Below, one piece after another: positions 1-27,264 of a stretch of 64,000 bases of DNA; positions within the stretch are counted from its first letter, which is position 1, and every line of letters starts with the position of its first letter. Where the stretch lies: positions 132,501-196,500 of the forward strand of contig JAXRKP010000036.1 in assembly GCA_037039925.1 (NCBI GenBank), written 5' to 3'. This DNA is from Doris montereyensis (Eukaryota; Mollusca; Gastropoda; Nudibranchia; Dorididae). The notes beneath the pieces were generated by a model that did not search any database, was not told the origin of the DNA, and saw only the letters and a program-made list of their open reading frames with translations. Made by a program: the position numbers and the translations under genes.

Positions 1-1030
1 CTCTCTAAAAAATCTAAAAACTAAGATTTTAGAAAGTGAAAGAGCCTCTACTAAATTTTCAAAAGCCAGAAGATGTTTTCGAGAATATAACATTCTACTA
101 AATCTATGAATGTTCAGTGAAACGGAGTCTGAGTTCTTATATACCGGCACTTGTAAATAAAACTCTCCAAAACAGTGAGTGAATAATAATAAGCTAATAG
201 TGAACAATTTTTTCACTTTTCATTTATTTTTTTTAAAGCTTTGAGCGTTTTGGATTTTGAAAAGGAAAACCTGATTCGAATGAGATCAGCCTCTGGAGAC
301 CAATGACCATTTAATGAACAAACATATGAAATTATTACTATACAGCATAAAAGCTTTTCTGTAGAGCTATGTCGAACTATTGAACCTCAAACTCAAAGCA
401 AATTTCGGATTTGAAATCGTCAAGTCCAAAAGTCAAATTAGTCCGAAAGGCAATTCCGTTCAATTCAGTCCGAGATTCAATACTTATCTCACTCATACTC
501 TCACTCACTCCACACAACAAACACACAACATGACGTCTCTCTCATCTCGTCTAAAAATCTTCCAATCCCTTGGTCGGCTTTTCCTTTGATATACTCTAAA
601 CTTTCATGAATGTCGTAAAAATCACAAGATGTAGTTTCGAGATATTCCTTTTAGTGTTTTATATTATAAAACAATTATAACGTTTTTGAAATTTCAATTT
701 TACATTATAAACTGATAATTTGTATTGATTCAAGTCTTTTGATCGAGTTGCATTAAAAAATAAGTTAAACATTTAGAGGGAAATAATTTCTCTGAATAGA
801 AATTGTTTTAAAACGCGTTTTGGATTCTGAAAGAACACATCAAGAGGAGAAATATGTGTTTTTCCAGAGCAATTTGGATAAAGTCTTGCCAATTCATTGA
901 ATATAGACTTTTATCAGCATAGAGCTAGAACTAGATTTAACATAATCTAATATTTTTAATTTAGATTTGGAAAAATGGTAGGTCTAGATCTAGATCTAAA
1001 GCCAGATCTAGATCTATATCGACATATGCC
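1..1030. other. Unassigned AT-rich flank
   Basis: I see no gene or recognisable transposon here. A 25-base stretch beginning gatttaacataatctaat near 935 recurs near 1446, so a small dispersed repeat may be present. The span includes clustered agatct/ctagat motifs near 975-1020. Confidence 0.4.
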
Positions 1031-1054
1031 GTGTTATTCTAGCCGAGATTCTAT

Positions 1055-2010
<956 letters not shown>

Positions 2011-2511
2011 CCACATTCTCACTCCCTATGCTCAAAATATCAGTGCATGCTTGTGTTCTTCGGAGTATTACATGAGGTCAGGAGTTGAAAATCGACACTT
2101 TTAAGTGTTATTTAGATTGGGAGAAATATGGAGTTTTTTCAGAGGACCATGACTTTTCGTATTTTTAAAAACTGTGTTGTTTTTTTAAAATCAAAAACTA
2201 ATAAAATTTCAGATTTTGTCTTCTATCTGTCAATATCTATTTCTAAACAACAACAAATATTTTCGCGCCAAAATGACTTTTATGTGTTTCTTAACTTTGT
2301 GGATTATTACTGAATACCGAGTAACCATAGACTTTGTCGAGAGAGGACCTCGTCTTTGTTTCTTTCTATAGGCATATATATATATATATCTTCTAATGAA
2401 AATTACTTTTATTTCCATCGACGTTTTATAGGTTCGTAGCTCTTGATCTAGATCTATATTCTGAATGAGTTCCATAGTCGGTTTCCTGCCATTATTTTAA
2501 CATCTGTTTTG

Positions 2512-2698
2512 TTTATTGCATTAGATCAGCTTAAACTTGATACAAGAACCAAATCAGGCTGTCAAACATACATAGTTCCATCTTCAGATATTGATTGTCA
2601 CCTGCACTCATTTTACCCTAGGACAGTAAGGCTGTGGAATGGACTGCCAGCAGAAATAAAACTCAGCAATAATACTGAAAACGTAAAAAAAATAGAAC
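2512..2698 (+). pseudogene. C-terminal fragment of a non-LTR reverse transcriptase (CR1/L2-like)
   Basis: The translation includes DTRTKSGCQTYIVPSS and then FYPRTVRLWNGLPAEI. The second phrase is the hallmark C-terminal tail of CR1/L2-type LINE polyproteins (FFPRTVRxWNxLP). Only this tail remains, and its 3' side is interrupted by a TIR element at 2701. It is a dead fragment; the clade is approximate. Confidence 0.7.
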
Positions 2699-2700
2699 TA

Positions 2701-3211
2701 CAGTCCAACCCACATATGTCGACATCACATATATTGATATCCTACATATATCGACGTCATATCAAAATCCCGTTTTTTCCCTTATATATTATTAGTAAAA
2801 AACCCCACTAATATTTAGACGTAAATTTGACTCAAACCCCTTATATCGATTCTCGGTTTTGTCGGTGCATGCAATAATCAGTCTACAGACAACATAACTG
2901 TCCGTCGATGGCCGGTAAATCGATTAGTGAAAGCCAAGAATTGGCAAATGAAAACACATGCCTGTAGACCAAGAAAATACTGCACCCTGGAGCAATCAAA
3001 GCCAATTAAAACGCATGCTCTTCGACCATGAAATCCCGCGCACTGGACCAATCAAAGCCAAGCAATGCTCTCACCCTCTTCAAAAACGCTCCTTTTGAGG
3101 GCCACACATTACCTTCGATTGACGTTGTATTATGGCTCTGATCCATCGCCAACCTATTATATCGACAAAATTTGGTGGTCCCAGTGATGTCGATATAAGA
3201 GGGTTGGACTG
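2701..3211. mobile_element. Non-autonomous TIR transposon of pogo/Tigger type (MITE, 511 bp)
   Basis: The element starts CAGTCCAACCC and ends GGGTTGGACTG, with an extended imperfect inverted repeat containing TATATCGACATC. It is bounded by TA on both sides (2699-2700 and 3212-3213), the target duplication of Tc1/mariner/pogo elements. It encodes nothing and so depended on a transposase in trans. It is inserted in the LINE tail described just upstream. Confidence 0.85.
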
Positions 3212-3392
3212 TAAATACATCACTGTAAAGCCAATATTGGATTAATATTTTTGGGTTAGATTAGAATTTGCGCGTTGACAGTAATACTCAAGAATTGAGT
3301 CTGTCAGTTATTACATGTATTATTATTATTATTATGAAGAAAAAGATACATCATCTAATATTGGCTCGGATGAAAAGAGGGGAAGGGTGGCT

Positions 3393-3411
3393 GGGGGGGG
3401 GGGGGGGGGGG
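3393..3411 (+). repeat. G19 homopolymer
   Basis: Nineteen consecutive G residues are followed by GGATTAGGATTAGG. Its exact length is unreliable in any long-read assembly. Confidence 0.9.
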
Positions 3412-3924
3412 ATTAGGATTAGGAATCGGACCGTTCGAGATCTGAAAGTCTTTAGGTCGGTCCGTCCGAGGTCCGAAAGTCGCAAAAATGTCATGTCCGA
3501 CCCAGCTCTACTTGATGCAAGAGTGCCGTTAGAGTTTACAATCAGATTGCGAAATGCCATTGCGGCAAATGGAAGATGGATGTAGCATCTCTCTTGAATG
3601 AAATATTAATCACTTAGATATATGTTTTGTCTATCCTATTGTTCAAATTTAGATTTGTTTTATTTATTGAAGAAGTTTATCTTTAAGTGCCATACATTCC
3701 AGTGACTTATTTCCTTTAAAATTGAGATTTTTTAAAAATTTTTGGGGGGGTTACATTGATTTTTACAATACGAATTAAAGTGGGTTATCTTACAAGAAAT
3801 GATATAAGATGGGAAGATATAATTTCCAATTGTGAGATTGTAGCAATAATCGGAACAGTTAATATTGTAACTGAATTATTCAAGAGAAAATGGAAGTGGG
3901 TAGGTCCTATTGTGCTCAGAATAT

Positions 3925-4145
3925 GATGAATACGAGACCATTAGTGATAGCCTTGACAAGTACATCTGAGGGCCAAAGAAAGACATGAAGACCAACAGGA
4001 ACGTGGAGAAAGGACAGTTGAAGAAGATTGAAAGGAAATACGAAAGTCAGGGGACGAAATAAGACTGATGGTCCAGGATAAAGTCGAATGGGTGGATGCG
4101 TTTTGTTGGCGCCTCATGCTCCTCCAAGAAACCATGAGGAAGAGA
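3925..4145 (+). pseudogene. 3' end of a LINE (C-terminal tail of reverse transcriptase ORF)
   Basis: Interrupted frames read like SEGQRK, RPTGTWRK and DKVEW, the pattern (GQRKRGRPxxTWRR ... DRxxWR) that closes many APE-type LINE ORFs. It is short, with frame breaks and no intact upstream domains. Confidence 0.55.
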
Positions 4146-4405
4146 GAGGATAACGGATAAAAAAAAAATTGTTTTCAAGTGCGATACATTTTCATCGTAC
4201 ATTTGTAAAAAAGGTAAACTTAGGACAAAATTATTCCCAATTACAGTTTTAAAAGCCAAAATAATAACAAACAAATATTACAAACAAAACAAAATCAAGT
4301 CCATGGTCTCATTATTTCATGTTATGATGTGTTCAAAGTGACCACCATTGTGCTACAAAACAAAGATTCAACCGCTTTACGAAATTCCCCATTGTGAGCT
4401 GAGAC

Positions 4406-4608
4406 CAATGCTCACTCTACGCTGTGCGCGTGCACACCAGTGAAAACGGGTGCACACAGTTGGGAAATGTCTGCGCATACCAATAAAAAAACCCAACTTT
4501 TCTTGTCTAACGTTCATTTTCATGCACGCAATTGGGATTTTTTCATCAAACTTTGCACAACACCAAAAAATGTGTGCACACAGACTAGAAAAAATAGAGG
4601 AAACATTG
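4406..4608. mobile_element. hAT-like MITE, 203 bp, copy A
   Basis: The ends are CAATGCTCACTCTA and its imperfect inverse TAGAGGAAACATTG. It is flanked by 8-bp direct repeats GCTGAGAC (4398-4405) and GCTGAAAC (4609-4616) with one mismatch; 8 bp is the hAT duplication size. The interior is rich in GTGCGCGTGCACAC. An inverted relative of nearly identical length lies at 18106-18307. Confidence 0.75.
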
Positions 4609-4805
4609 GCTGAAACATGTCTGTAGTCACCGTCAGCATAACACGCCTGATTTCTAACTTCACCAAGTGTTGCTGAGGAACATTCATAAACATTGTTTAG
4701 TAGATATTCCCACAGGAGAAATCTAAAGGGTTTTAAGGTCTGCTGAATGTGCCGACCAGTTGTGGTCCTTTTGCCTTGAGATTATAAGGTCGGCATACAC
4801 GTCAC

Positions 4806-5076
4806 TTTTTTAAAAGAAGGATGGAGGTGGAAAGGGCATGTTTTAAGAAAAAAAAGAACGAAGCATCACCAAGACTGCCCTACGTTGGACCCCTTAAGGG
4901 TAAAAGAGAAGTGGCAGACCAAAGACATCTTGGAGAGGAACAGCAGAGAATGAGATTAAAGACTGGGGCGAAACTTGGAATTCCATAAAGACGCTTGCCA
5001 TGAAAAAGAGAGATGGAGATCCTTTATTGCTGCCCTACATGCCAACTGGCATAATGGGCAGTAAGTAAGTAAGTAA
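4806..5076 (+). mobile_element. 5'-truncated LINE insertion with (GTAA)n tail
   Basis: The insert encodes only the extreme C terminus of a LINE ORF (KERWRSFIAALHANWHNGQ) and ends in AGTAAGTAAGTAAGTAA. A 9-bp target duplication ACACGTCAC (4797-4805 and 5077-5085) brackets it, showing target-primed insertion into the mariner-type element around it. Confidence 0.8.
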
Positions 5077-5969
5077 ACACGTCACGCAAAAGGGTCAGAG
5101 TGGCTGTTGCTGTATGGGGCGTTGCATCGTCTTGCTGATAACAATTCTGTTGGCAAATCAACGCCTTCTTTCTTCAGAGTAATAACGAATCTTTTGATAA
5201 CATACCTATGGTTATCTGGTCGATGGTGTTTGCTTTACTGCTGTCATTTTCGAAAAGAAAAAGAAAAGGGTCCAATTATTGTGATGGCATTCGTCGTACA
5301 CTATAATGTGGTGACATTTGGGCTTTGTAATGGTCGCTAGGTTACTGTATTTGATTTGGACCCAAGTGGATATTGCTGGCAATATTAAAATGAGTGCACT
5401 ATTAAAATTGAATAGGACTTCGTTGGAAAATCATAAATGGTGTAGTCAGTCCTCATCAAGCTTATTAAAAAAAAAAAACCAATGCGTCATGATGTGTTAA
5501 GTTGAGCTGCAATGTCTTGTGAGAAAAAATGTTTGTTTGATCGGTATGCGATATGGGTTGATGTTGAGATCTCTTTCCAGTATAGTGTGCACAGCATATC
5601 GACTCATTCCCGATGTCCGTAATCTTTTCCAAACAGAATGTTTTGGGTTGGTGTCTACAGACATCGCATATTTGTCTTCGTTCTCTTTCTGCCAGATCCA
5701 CCCTTGTCCATTGCATTAAGTTGTCCATAATATTTGAACTTTTGAATGCTTTTTTTTCATGGAATTTCTCCCTGGTAAGTCCCGAACTTGTAATCCATGA
5801 ACTGTTCAAAATGTTTGCTTTATCACTTTATCGCAGTAACTGATTTTGTCTCAAAACAGTATTGGATGCCTTTGCGTTTGAGTTGTTTTGTCAAAGACAT
5901 TGTTTTCATTTCCACTGACATTTCTGATCAGAAACGAATATATCGATACGAATGTTTAAAAAGTATGTA

Positions 5970-6645
5970 TTCCCGGAGACCCTGGATGCTTAGAGCGTGC
6001 CACAATGATATGGGAAGGGATTCAAAGGTCAAAAGTTGGAAAATTAGACCTAGCCGTGATCTGGATAGATCTTGCCAACACATACGGATATGTACCGTAT
6101 CAAAAATGATTGAATTCGCACTAAGCCTCAAGCATGTACCATCGTGAGATGAACCAACAAGCATCCGTAAGATGATTGAACAATATTTCCAAAGATTTAG
6201 AATGAGATTCTTTACAAGGAACTTCACATGTGACTGAATAAAGTTGGAATTTAGCTTTGCAATGGGATGCACAGTCTCTCCCATACTGTTTGTTCTCGCA
6301 ATGCAAGTTATTCTGAAGGCTGCTGAAGCGAATCTTGGAAGTGGATATCAAATGCCGCCATTGATGGCATTCATGGATGGCACAACAATTTTGGCATTTC
6401 AAGAACATAAAACGTACGTACCACTGAAACAATTGGACCAACTTATAAACTGGTGCAAAATGAAGCTCAAACCTAATAAATATCTATGTTTCTTCATTCG
6501 TAAAGGAAAATTAGCTAATAACATCTCATTATCAACAGGGCATCAGAAAATACCTACCGTAACAGAGGGGCAAGTCATGAATCTAGCGAGATGGTATAAT
6601 GCGACGCATCCGTCACGACGGATGTACCCGGTATTGAAAACCTTA
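5970..6645 (+). pseudogene. Reverse transcriptase fragment of another non-LTR element
   Basis: With several frame breaks the + strand reads PGCLERA, VIWIDLANTYGYVPYQ, then AMGCTVSPILFVLAMQVILKAA and MPPLMAFMDGTTILAF, followed by IPTVTEGQVMNLARWYN. These are RT palm motifs A (DLANxYG), B and C; motif C should be FMDDTT but reads FMDGTT, losing a catalytic Asp. The open part is 6244-6648. The element is dead; the exact clade is not assigned. Confidence 0.7.
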
Positions 6646-6649
6646 TAAA

Positions 6650-8145
6650 CGACTCATTTTCATAGAAGTTTAATCACATCGGTGCCGGTTCCAAGGAACA
6701 AGATCAATACATATGGAGACCACAGAAGATGTAGGTCTCAAAACGAGGTGTGTCCCGTATGCACGCGACTTGCTTACCTTTGGCGAGCACATCGTTCCGT
6801 AGGCATAGAGCACAGAAAGTGCTAGACGCTAAATACAATTTTAAAAAACTACTGCAAGAATTAATCGCTTCATAAATGTAGAACGCCTACATGCTACCGA
6901 GAGGGCACATGGCAAACGCTCGTTCTACTCACTACATTGTATATGGCGAGTTCATCATACGAAGTAATTTCGTGTTGGACAACATCTTACCAAAATGTAT
7001 GATTACACAACATAGAATATGAGTGTTCCATTCCACCCTGTCGCAGCTTTATTCATGAAGATAGTTGCGACAGTGTAGTAGTGGTGTTATTTGAGTGTGT
7101 CCGCTTATAGTAATTTAGTAATAGGCCTTGGGATGATTTTTTCAATGCTCGGTTTGAAGGATGTTGCATTGTCCAGTTGTTCGTTGTTTTATTTTCCCCA
7201 GAGAGTTAGTTCCGCATATTCTGACAGCGCCAGGGAAGAAAAGTAATGATATTAAAAAGAAAAGATGAAGCCATGGTGAATACCATCACAATTTTCATCA
7301 ACTTAAAAAATCATCGTAATAGATTTCGTCCTCACACACTGATGAGTCACATTCAATTACACTCTAAGTAGAACAGAACCAAAAAATGACAAAAGCGTGG
7401 GGCATTTGGTACGCCCAATCCAACCAAAGGAACAGCTTCTTGCAGTGAAAGTGATGAATAAGGACATGATGATGAAATAACATTAAAACTCCTTAGCAAC
7501 AAAGACAAGACAAGTAGATAGGAAAAGGCAGACAAAATCTTTGGACATTAATGTCACACGTTCACATATTTTACAAGCCTCTCTCACTCTACATTCCCAC
7601 AAATACAGCTGTCCAATGATAGTGAGGAAGGTGGGTGACTTGTACGGTTCAAGTTTCAACAACGATTTTTATAAAGAATATTTATCAAAGGTCTCACTGT
7701 CTGTATCAAACTGAACAATTTCTCACTGTCGACTTCACAATACCGTACCGTCTCCTGTAAAGATAAAAGAGATTAACAAAAACAAAAATAATAGCATGTC
7801 ATAAAGGATAACATCATGACAACAAAGCATTGAGTAAAATCAACAAAGATCTAACACAGGGTTGAGATCTAATCACACATGGACAACAAAGGAATAAACA
7901 TGACTAATTCATGGATCAGGCAATTAAAGTCGAGCATACAAATTATAAAGACCCTCTTATTTTGGTAATCAGCGACGTGATAAAAGCGCTGCTCTCAAAT
8001 AGAATACATTAAAAATATCAAAGGCCTAGGCACATAACCAGAGGAGAATGACAAGTACATGTAAAAAAACAAATAAAGTTAAGGATCAGACTACTTCCGT
8101 CCTCTGAACAGAATTTACTTCGACTATATCTAAGTCTAATCGACT
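6650..8145. other. Unassigned, partly SINE-like
   Basis: No gene is visible. The segment 7365-7550 (minus orientation) shares GGAACAAAGACAAGACAA-type words with repeats at 20244-20400 and 57745-57935, so it is probably a degraded SINE. The rest is AT-rich and unrecognised. Confidence 0.4.
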
Positions 8146-8147
8146 TA

Positions 8148-8276
<129 letters not shown>

Positions 8277-8279
8277 TTT

Positions 8280-9410
8280 AATTCTCTCCTTCTCTCTATC
8301 TCCTTCTCACCTTTTATTACTTACTTATTTTCATATTTTTATTTCATTCTAGATTTGAACCTTCCACTCTCGCTCATTCTTCACACCCCCTCTGCTACGT
8401 TTCTTATTATCATTGTCTTTTTCTTTCTTTCTTTCTCCTTTATGTTTTTCTTCTGGCATCACATTGTGTGATGCCGGAGGTATTACTTAGATCTAGATTC
8501 TAGATATTTCTCGTTTGTTGTCTGACGAAGGGTTATACCTGAAACCTCACGTGTTTGTTCTGTCTTTATTAGTGGAGTTGTCACTTATTGTCATATTTCG
8601 CCTTTGACTTCACTCTACTGTGGCTCCTTCGCTTTCTAGTTAAATAACGTCCTCGATTTGGCCGGGGTCAGGGAGGAAGATGTGAGGCTCGATTACCCTC
8701 TGGATATTGTTGTGATGTTGCGGTCGATACTCGGTCACAATTATTATGACACAGTGATCCCAAATAAAAACATGTTGTTATAATGCGATAGTCACGAAAA
8801 GAACATTATCGGGGTGGTAAACAATGAAGCTTTATTTTCAAATGAGGAAGTTACCCCAATGAAGACAGCAATCACAGTGATGCTATGGTCTTCTGACACG
8901 AATTAATGCGTCTTATCATCAACATTTGGTACTGCTATTGTCTCAGTGTTATTATTACCAAGAAGGTAAACTGTTTATGGCATAAAATAAAATATTATAA
9001 TATAAAAATAATGATATAATTTAAAGACACATCAAAACAACAGTTAATTATATTTTACTCTCATATGCCTAACAGTAACAAGCTCGCAAGCGCAAAATCC
9101 TTCTTTTGTTTTGATTTCTTTCTGTTCATGAGGAAAAAAAATGTGATTCAATCCATAAATAGATCTAGATCTAGAATCTAGATTTAGATCTAGACTGGCC
9201 CTTAGAAGTAAAAGTATAAAAGAATTGCATCACTCTTATTAGTATCACTCTCATCTCCAAGATACAGTCTACCGCTGTTAATTGGACATCAGGCTCATCC
9301 GACGCAATTGTTGGAAACAAAATAAATTTCTCTTCATTCTCAATAAAAATGATCCAACAATTCATTCGTTTTCTGGCTCCCGACGCTCAGTTTTTGCAAC
9401 AGTTAAGTAG
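8280..9410. other. Unassigned sequence
   Basis: AT-rich, with agatctagat clusters at 9160-9195 and no gene or clear mobile element. Confidence 0.4.
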
Positions 9411-9414
9411 TACT

Positions 9415-9600
9415 TCATAGTTATCAGGTTGTCAAGGTCTCGACTTTAAGGTCGTGGGTTCAAGCCTTGACAGGTTGAAAGTTGAGTAAGTTTTTTCAAG
9501 TAAAACCTATCCTCTAATCCAGGTAAGGGAATCGACACCTCGTCCCATCGGAGACAGACAATAGAACCCAAGATCACCTTAGTTGTGAATGTGGATTGTT
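9415..9600 (+). mobile_element. tRNA-derived SINE (family 2)
   Basis: A head with a B-box-like GGTCGTGGGTTCAAGCC is followed by a body containing CCTCTAATCCAGGTAAGG and ATCGACACCTCGTCCC. Related copies lie at 20105-20240 (same strand) and 56540-56870 (opposite strand). Confidence 0.55.
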
Positions 9601-9971
9601 ATGTTGTTACTGATCCAACATTGGATGTGGGGTAAAATCAAATCAAGTTGGCTGTCAATCCGACAATATATTTCCCAAAAGATTTACAGCAATCGGAAAG
9701 TTTCACAAACAGCAATGACATGTACAGGTATTGTATACCACATGGTGTCAAGCTTAGTGTATTGGATTGATTCATAAATCAGGAAAGACGGTCAGCGCTA
9801 AATGAGTGTGAACTCAACTCATAAGTGAGGTCTTTTCACACCGTTTGTTTTTGAAGACTGGTGGAGACAGCCAGGATTGCTGGTCGCTAGCCTATCTGTA
9901 ATGCAAGTCTGTCTGTCTCTGTCTCTCCCCATTCCCCATTTTATCTCTTTATCTCTTCTCTCTTCTGCTCT

Positions 9972-9975
<4 letters not shown>

Positions 9976-10029
<54 letters not shown>

Positions 10030-10080
10030 GTGTCCCTCTATGTTTCTCTGTCTCTATCGATGTTTCTGTCTGTCTCTCTG

Positions 10081-10174
<94 letters not shown>

Positions 10175-10222
10175 CCTCCCTCCCTCCCTCCCTCCCTCCC
10201 TCCCTCCCTCCTCTCTCTCTCC

Positions 10223-10310
<88 letters not shown>
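9976..10310. repeat. CT/CCCT microsatellite block
   Basis: (CT)n at 9978-10026 and 10102-10170, then (CCCT)n at 10170-10212, then (CT)n to about 10307. Serine-leucine open frames over it are artefacts. Confidence 0.97.
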
Positions 10311-10311
<1 letters not shown>

Positions 10312-10419
10312 CTGTCTGTCTCTCTCTGTGCCTCTTTGTGTCACTCTGTCTATGTTGTCACTCCTCGTTTCTGCTTTCTGTCGTTATTTATTTTTATCTG
10401 ACTTGTAAATTTTCAACAT

Positions 10420-13200
10420 AGCTATGATGAGTATCATGTTTAAATGTGATATTGCAATTACATACTTTCTGAGGTTTCAGCTTCTGTAAATCTGTCTCTG
10501 TAATAAACATGTTTGTTAATCAGAGAAACTGTCTAATCCAACATTGTTTGGGGTGATGACAGTGTCAGGTTAACGGCGGTAGAGTATTTGAATGCAGATT
10601 TAATGGTTATGGTATGAGTCAGGTACATCGTTCAAATTTCACTAATTAAGTTTTTTTTTAAGTGAACATAAGACATGTCAAGCCATTTTTTTTATCATAA
10701 AACCCATTTCCTATTGAATTAGAACCTTTCTTAGACTCATTAATCCATCTAGATCTATTGAGTCAAGACTAAAAACTCCAAACAGCGGACATTGTATTCT
10801 TAATCTTTGTTGGAAGGATTTTCTTTTTTGGGGCACGGCACTATTAAAGAATCGTAGTCCTGTCTGTTAACATGTATTCTGAAAGGGTATATTCAGTGGT
10901 TGGCCAGATAAGAATTCTACAAGAGAGAGTAACAGATAGACAGAAAGACCTGCCAGTCCTGGCTGTCTCCAGAAACAAACAGTGTGAAAACAGAATACCA
11001 ATGAGTTGATTCCTTTTTATAGAGACAGGTTTGCAGGAGCTTAAACCTCAGAGAGTGTAATTGCAAAATCACATTTCAACGAGAGAGAGAGAGGGGGGGG
11101 GGGGTAGGGAGCGGAAGAGAATGAGATGAACGGAGGGATGGAGAGAAAGCGATAAACAGAAAGAGACAGACACAGCTAGATAGAGAGAGAGGGAGGGAGA
11201 GACAGAGAGAGGAAGGAGAGAGAAAGTGACAGAGAGACCTGCATTACATATAGGCTAGCAGTCCTAGCTGTCTAGGCAGGTAACGAGAAATGAAAAGTGT
11301 GAAAACAAAACACCCATGAGTTGATTGCCTTAACCGCCGATTGTCTTTTATGGGTCATGGTTCATTTCAAGACATAAAATTTGACACCCAAAGCAATGTG
11401 GTATACAGTACTAGTACACATGGAACAATTATTGGATGCTGCATTGCTGTTTGCGAAAGTTCCTGATTGCTCTGAAGTTTTTGTGCGCACGGTATGTCAG
11501 ATTAACGGATGTGATACCTACAAAGTACTAAATTTTTGCTGGAAATGAGTTTGTGAGTCGGAATAATGAATTGTCAAATCTCTTATATAGAGAACACAGA
11601 CAGATGTATTTTGTTCCCAACGATTGTGTCAGATCAAACAATGTGTCGGATTAATACGGTCCGAGTAACTTGGCGATAGACTACATACATGTATTATGTA
11701 TTTAGTTATATCAGTTTTTATCAATTTTGGTATATACTTTTTTTCTTAATCCATTTGAGAGTTCTGAAAGAACAGCCTTGTAACTGACCTGTTTGACTTT
11801 AAATTCACGATGTGACTACAATAATTTGCTGCTATTACACATATAAGTCAAGTATCACAGCTTTGTTCTTGTTCCCATCATTTTATCTGGTAGCAGTTCC
11901 TCATAATTGTGAAGAGTTTCATCACAAAACACTTTATGTATCCAAATGTCTCGAAAGGAAGAAAAGTAAACAAATGTATGATTTGTGTTCATGATTTGTC
12001 AGAGAAACAATTATCATCTTAATGTGACACATACCTAGAGAATGTTTAATAGTATTGACTTAAATCAGCCACATATGTACTTTTCTCAGAATTAAAACTG
12101 AAACTTTCATTTCACTTTTTTTCTCAAAACGCTACGTACATCCATTATGCATGTTCCTGACAAAATGCTATATTCAGAAAATATGAAAGCTATATCAAAT
12201 CCTTCCCTTTCAGTTGAAAATAAAAACCTTTCAGCAAGGCTGAGCAAGAATACATTCTAAAACTTTGAAATTACCAAAATGATTCAATTGAAATGAGATA
12301 TTGTATACTGCAAAGATCAATTTTATGGAATTTTGAAGAAAAATGAAATGGCTAAAAAATGACATGAGTTTTGATATCTTTTGTCACAGAAGAGATTATA
12401 AGTATAAGTCATCTATTTACATATTTACTGCCCAATCTGGCTCATACAAGAATAATTCAAGCAAAATGATTTTAAAAATAGAAACTTGAGAAATTACACA
12501 CGAAAAAAACAAAATTAATAATGCTATATAACACCCCCACTCCCTGAAATATAAAAAAAAGAAAACAGAAAACTAACAACATTAAATGAAACATCAAACT
12601 CTTTCATTGTGATTTGGGTGATAGAAAACGCAGAGAAAGATAAATCAAAGTTTCAAAGTGTTAACAATGGCTAAGGATAATGTCTGCCCCTGAACAACAT
12701 TCGCACAACTGGGCTATGGGTGTGGCCAGATGTTGGTCATTTCACAAAGTCTGATCGGCTGAGAATGCCCAAATCGAGATTTATGAAAAGTAATCATTGA
12801 TGTATGTTGCATTTTGTAATGAAACATCGAATTGTCATGCTTAATTGAACGGGATACATTACGTTTTGGGTAAAAAGAATTCTGTTCATCGGCAGTGATT
12901 TCAAAATGAAATATCATAGGAGCATTAAGTCTTTTTTTTTTCAATTTTGGTTATATCGTGGTTTGTGGTGGAACATTCATGTGTAATTGGTAGGATTCAC
13001 ATTCTCTCAGGTGAAAGTTTTACAGTGCCAGTATATATTTATACATATGCATAATGTAAATCTAAGTTTAAATTACAAATCAATGTGTTTAGATCACATG
13101 GGTCCCTATGTTCACTTTCAGATTTGTTTTTTCTTCTGTAGGAGATTTGTTTGGATTATTTATATGTTTGAAAAAGAACAAAATTCTGTTGTTTTTTTGT
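10420..13200. other. Unassigned region upstream of INPP1 coding exon 1
   Basis: It contains a G run at 11093-11104 and GA-rich tracts at 11080-11230, plus AT-rich sequence. Phrases near 9840-9890 recur inverted near 10960-11000 and 11265-11300 (a diverged repeat). A 5' UTR exon and intron of INPP1 may lie here, but I cannot place them. Confidence 0.4.
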
Positions 13201-13217
13201 ACCTTCACAATACTAGA

Positions 13218-27264
<14,047 letters not shown>

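Larger units (their letters stand above)
4270..5830 (-). pseudogene. Degenerate Tc1/mariner-superfamily transposase, split by two later insertions
   Basis: On the - strand, with frame breaks, I read FSNEVLFNFNS (first catalytic Asp region degenerate), then QQDDATPHTATATL (the QQDGAxxH region with the second Asp), then WSAHSADLK, resembling WPxRSPDLxP with the third acidic residue, and finally a C-terminal RLNLCFVAQWW. N-terminal remnants lie at 5465-5809. The order equals that of IS630/Tc1/mariner transposases. The ORF is interrupted by a 203-bp hAT-like MITE (4406-4608) and a truncated LINE (4806-5076), each with its own target duplication. Numerous stops make it inactive. Confidence 0.65.

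Noticed and set aside
3411..3426. Telomere-like GGATTAGGATTAGG after the G19 run
   Set aside because: Only two to three imperfect units and not the TTAGGG sequence; too short to mean an interstitial telomere.
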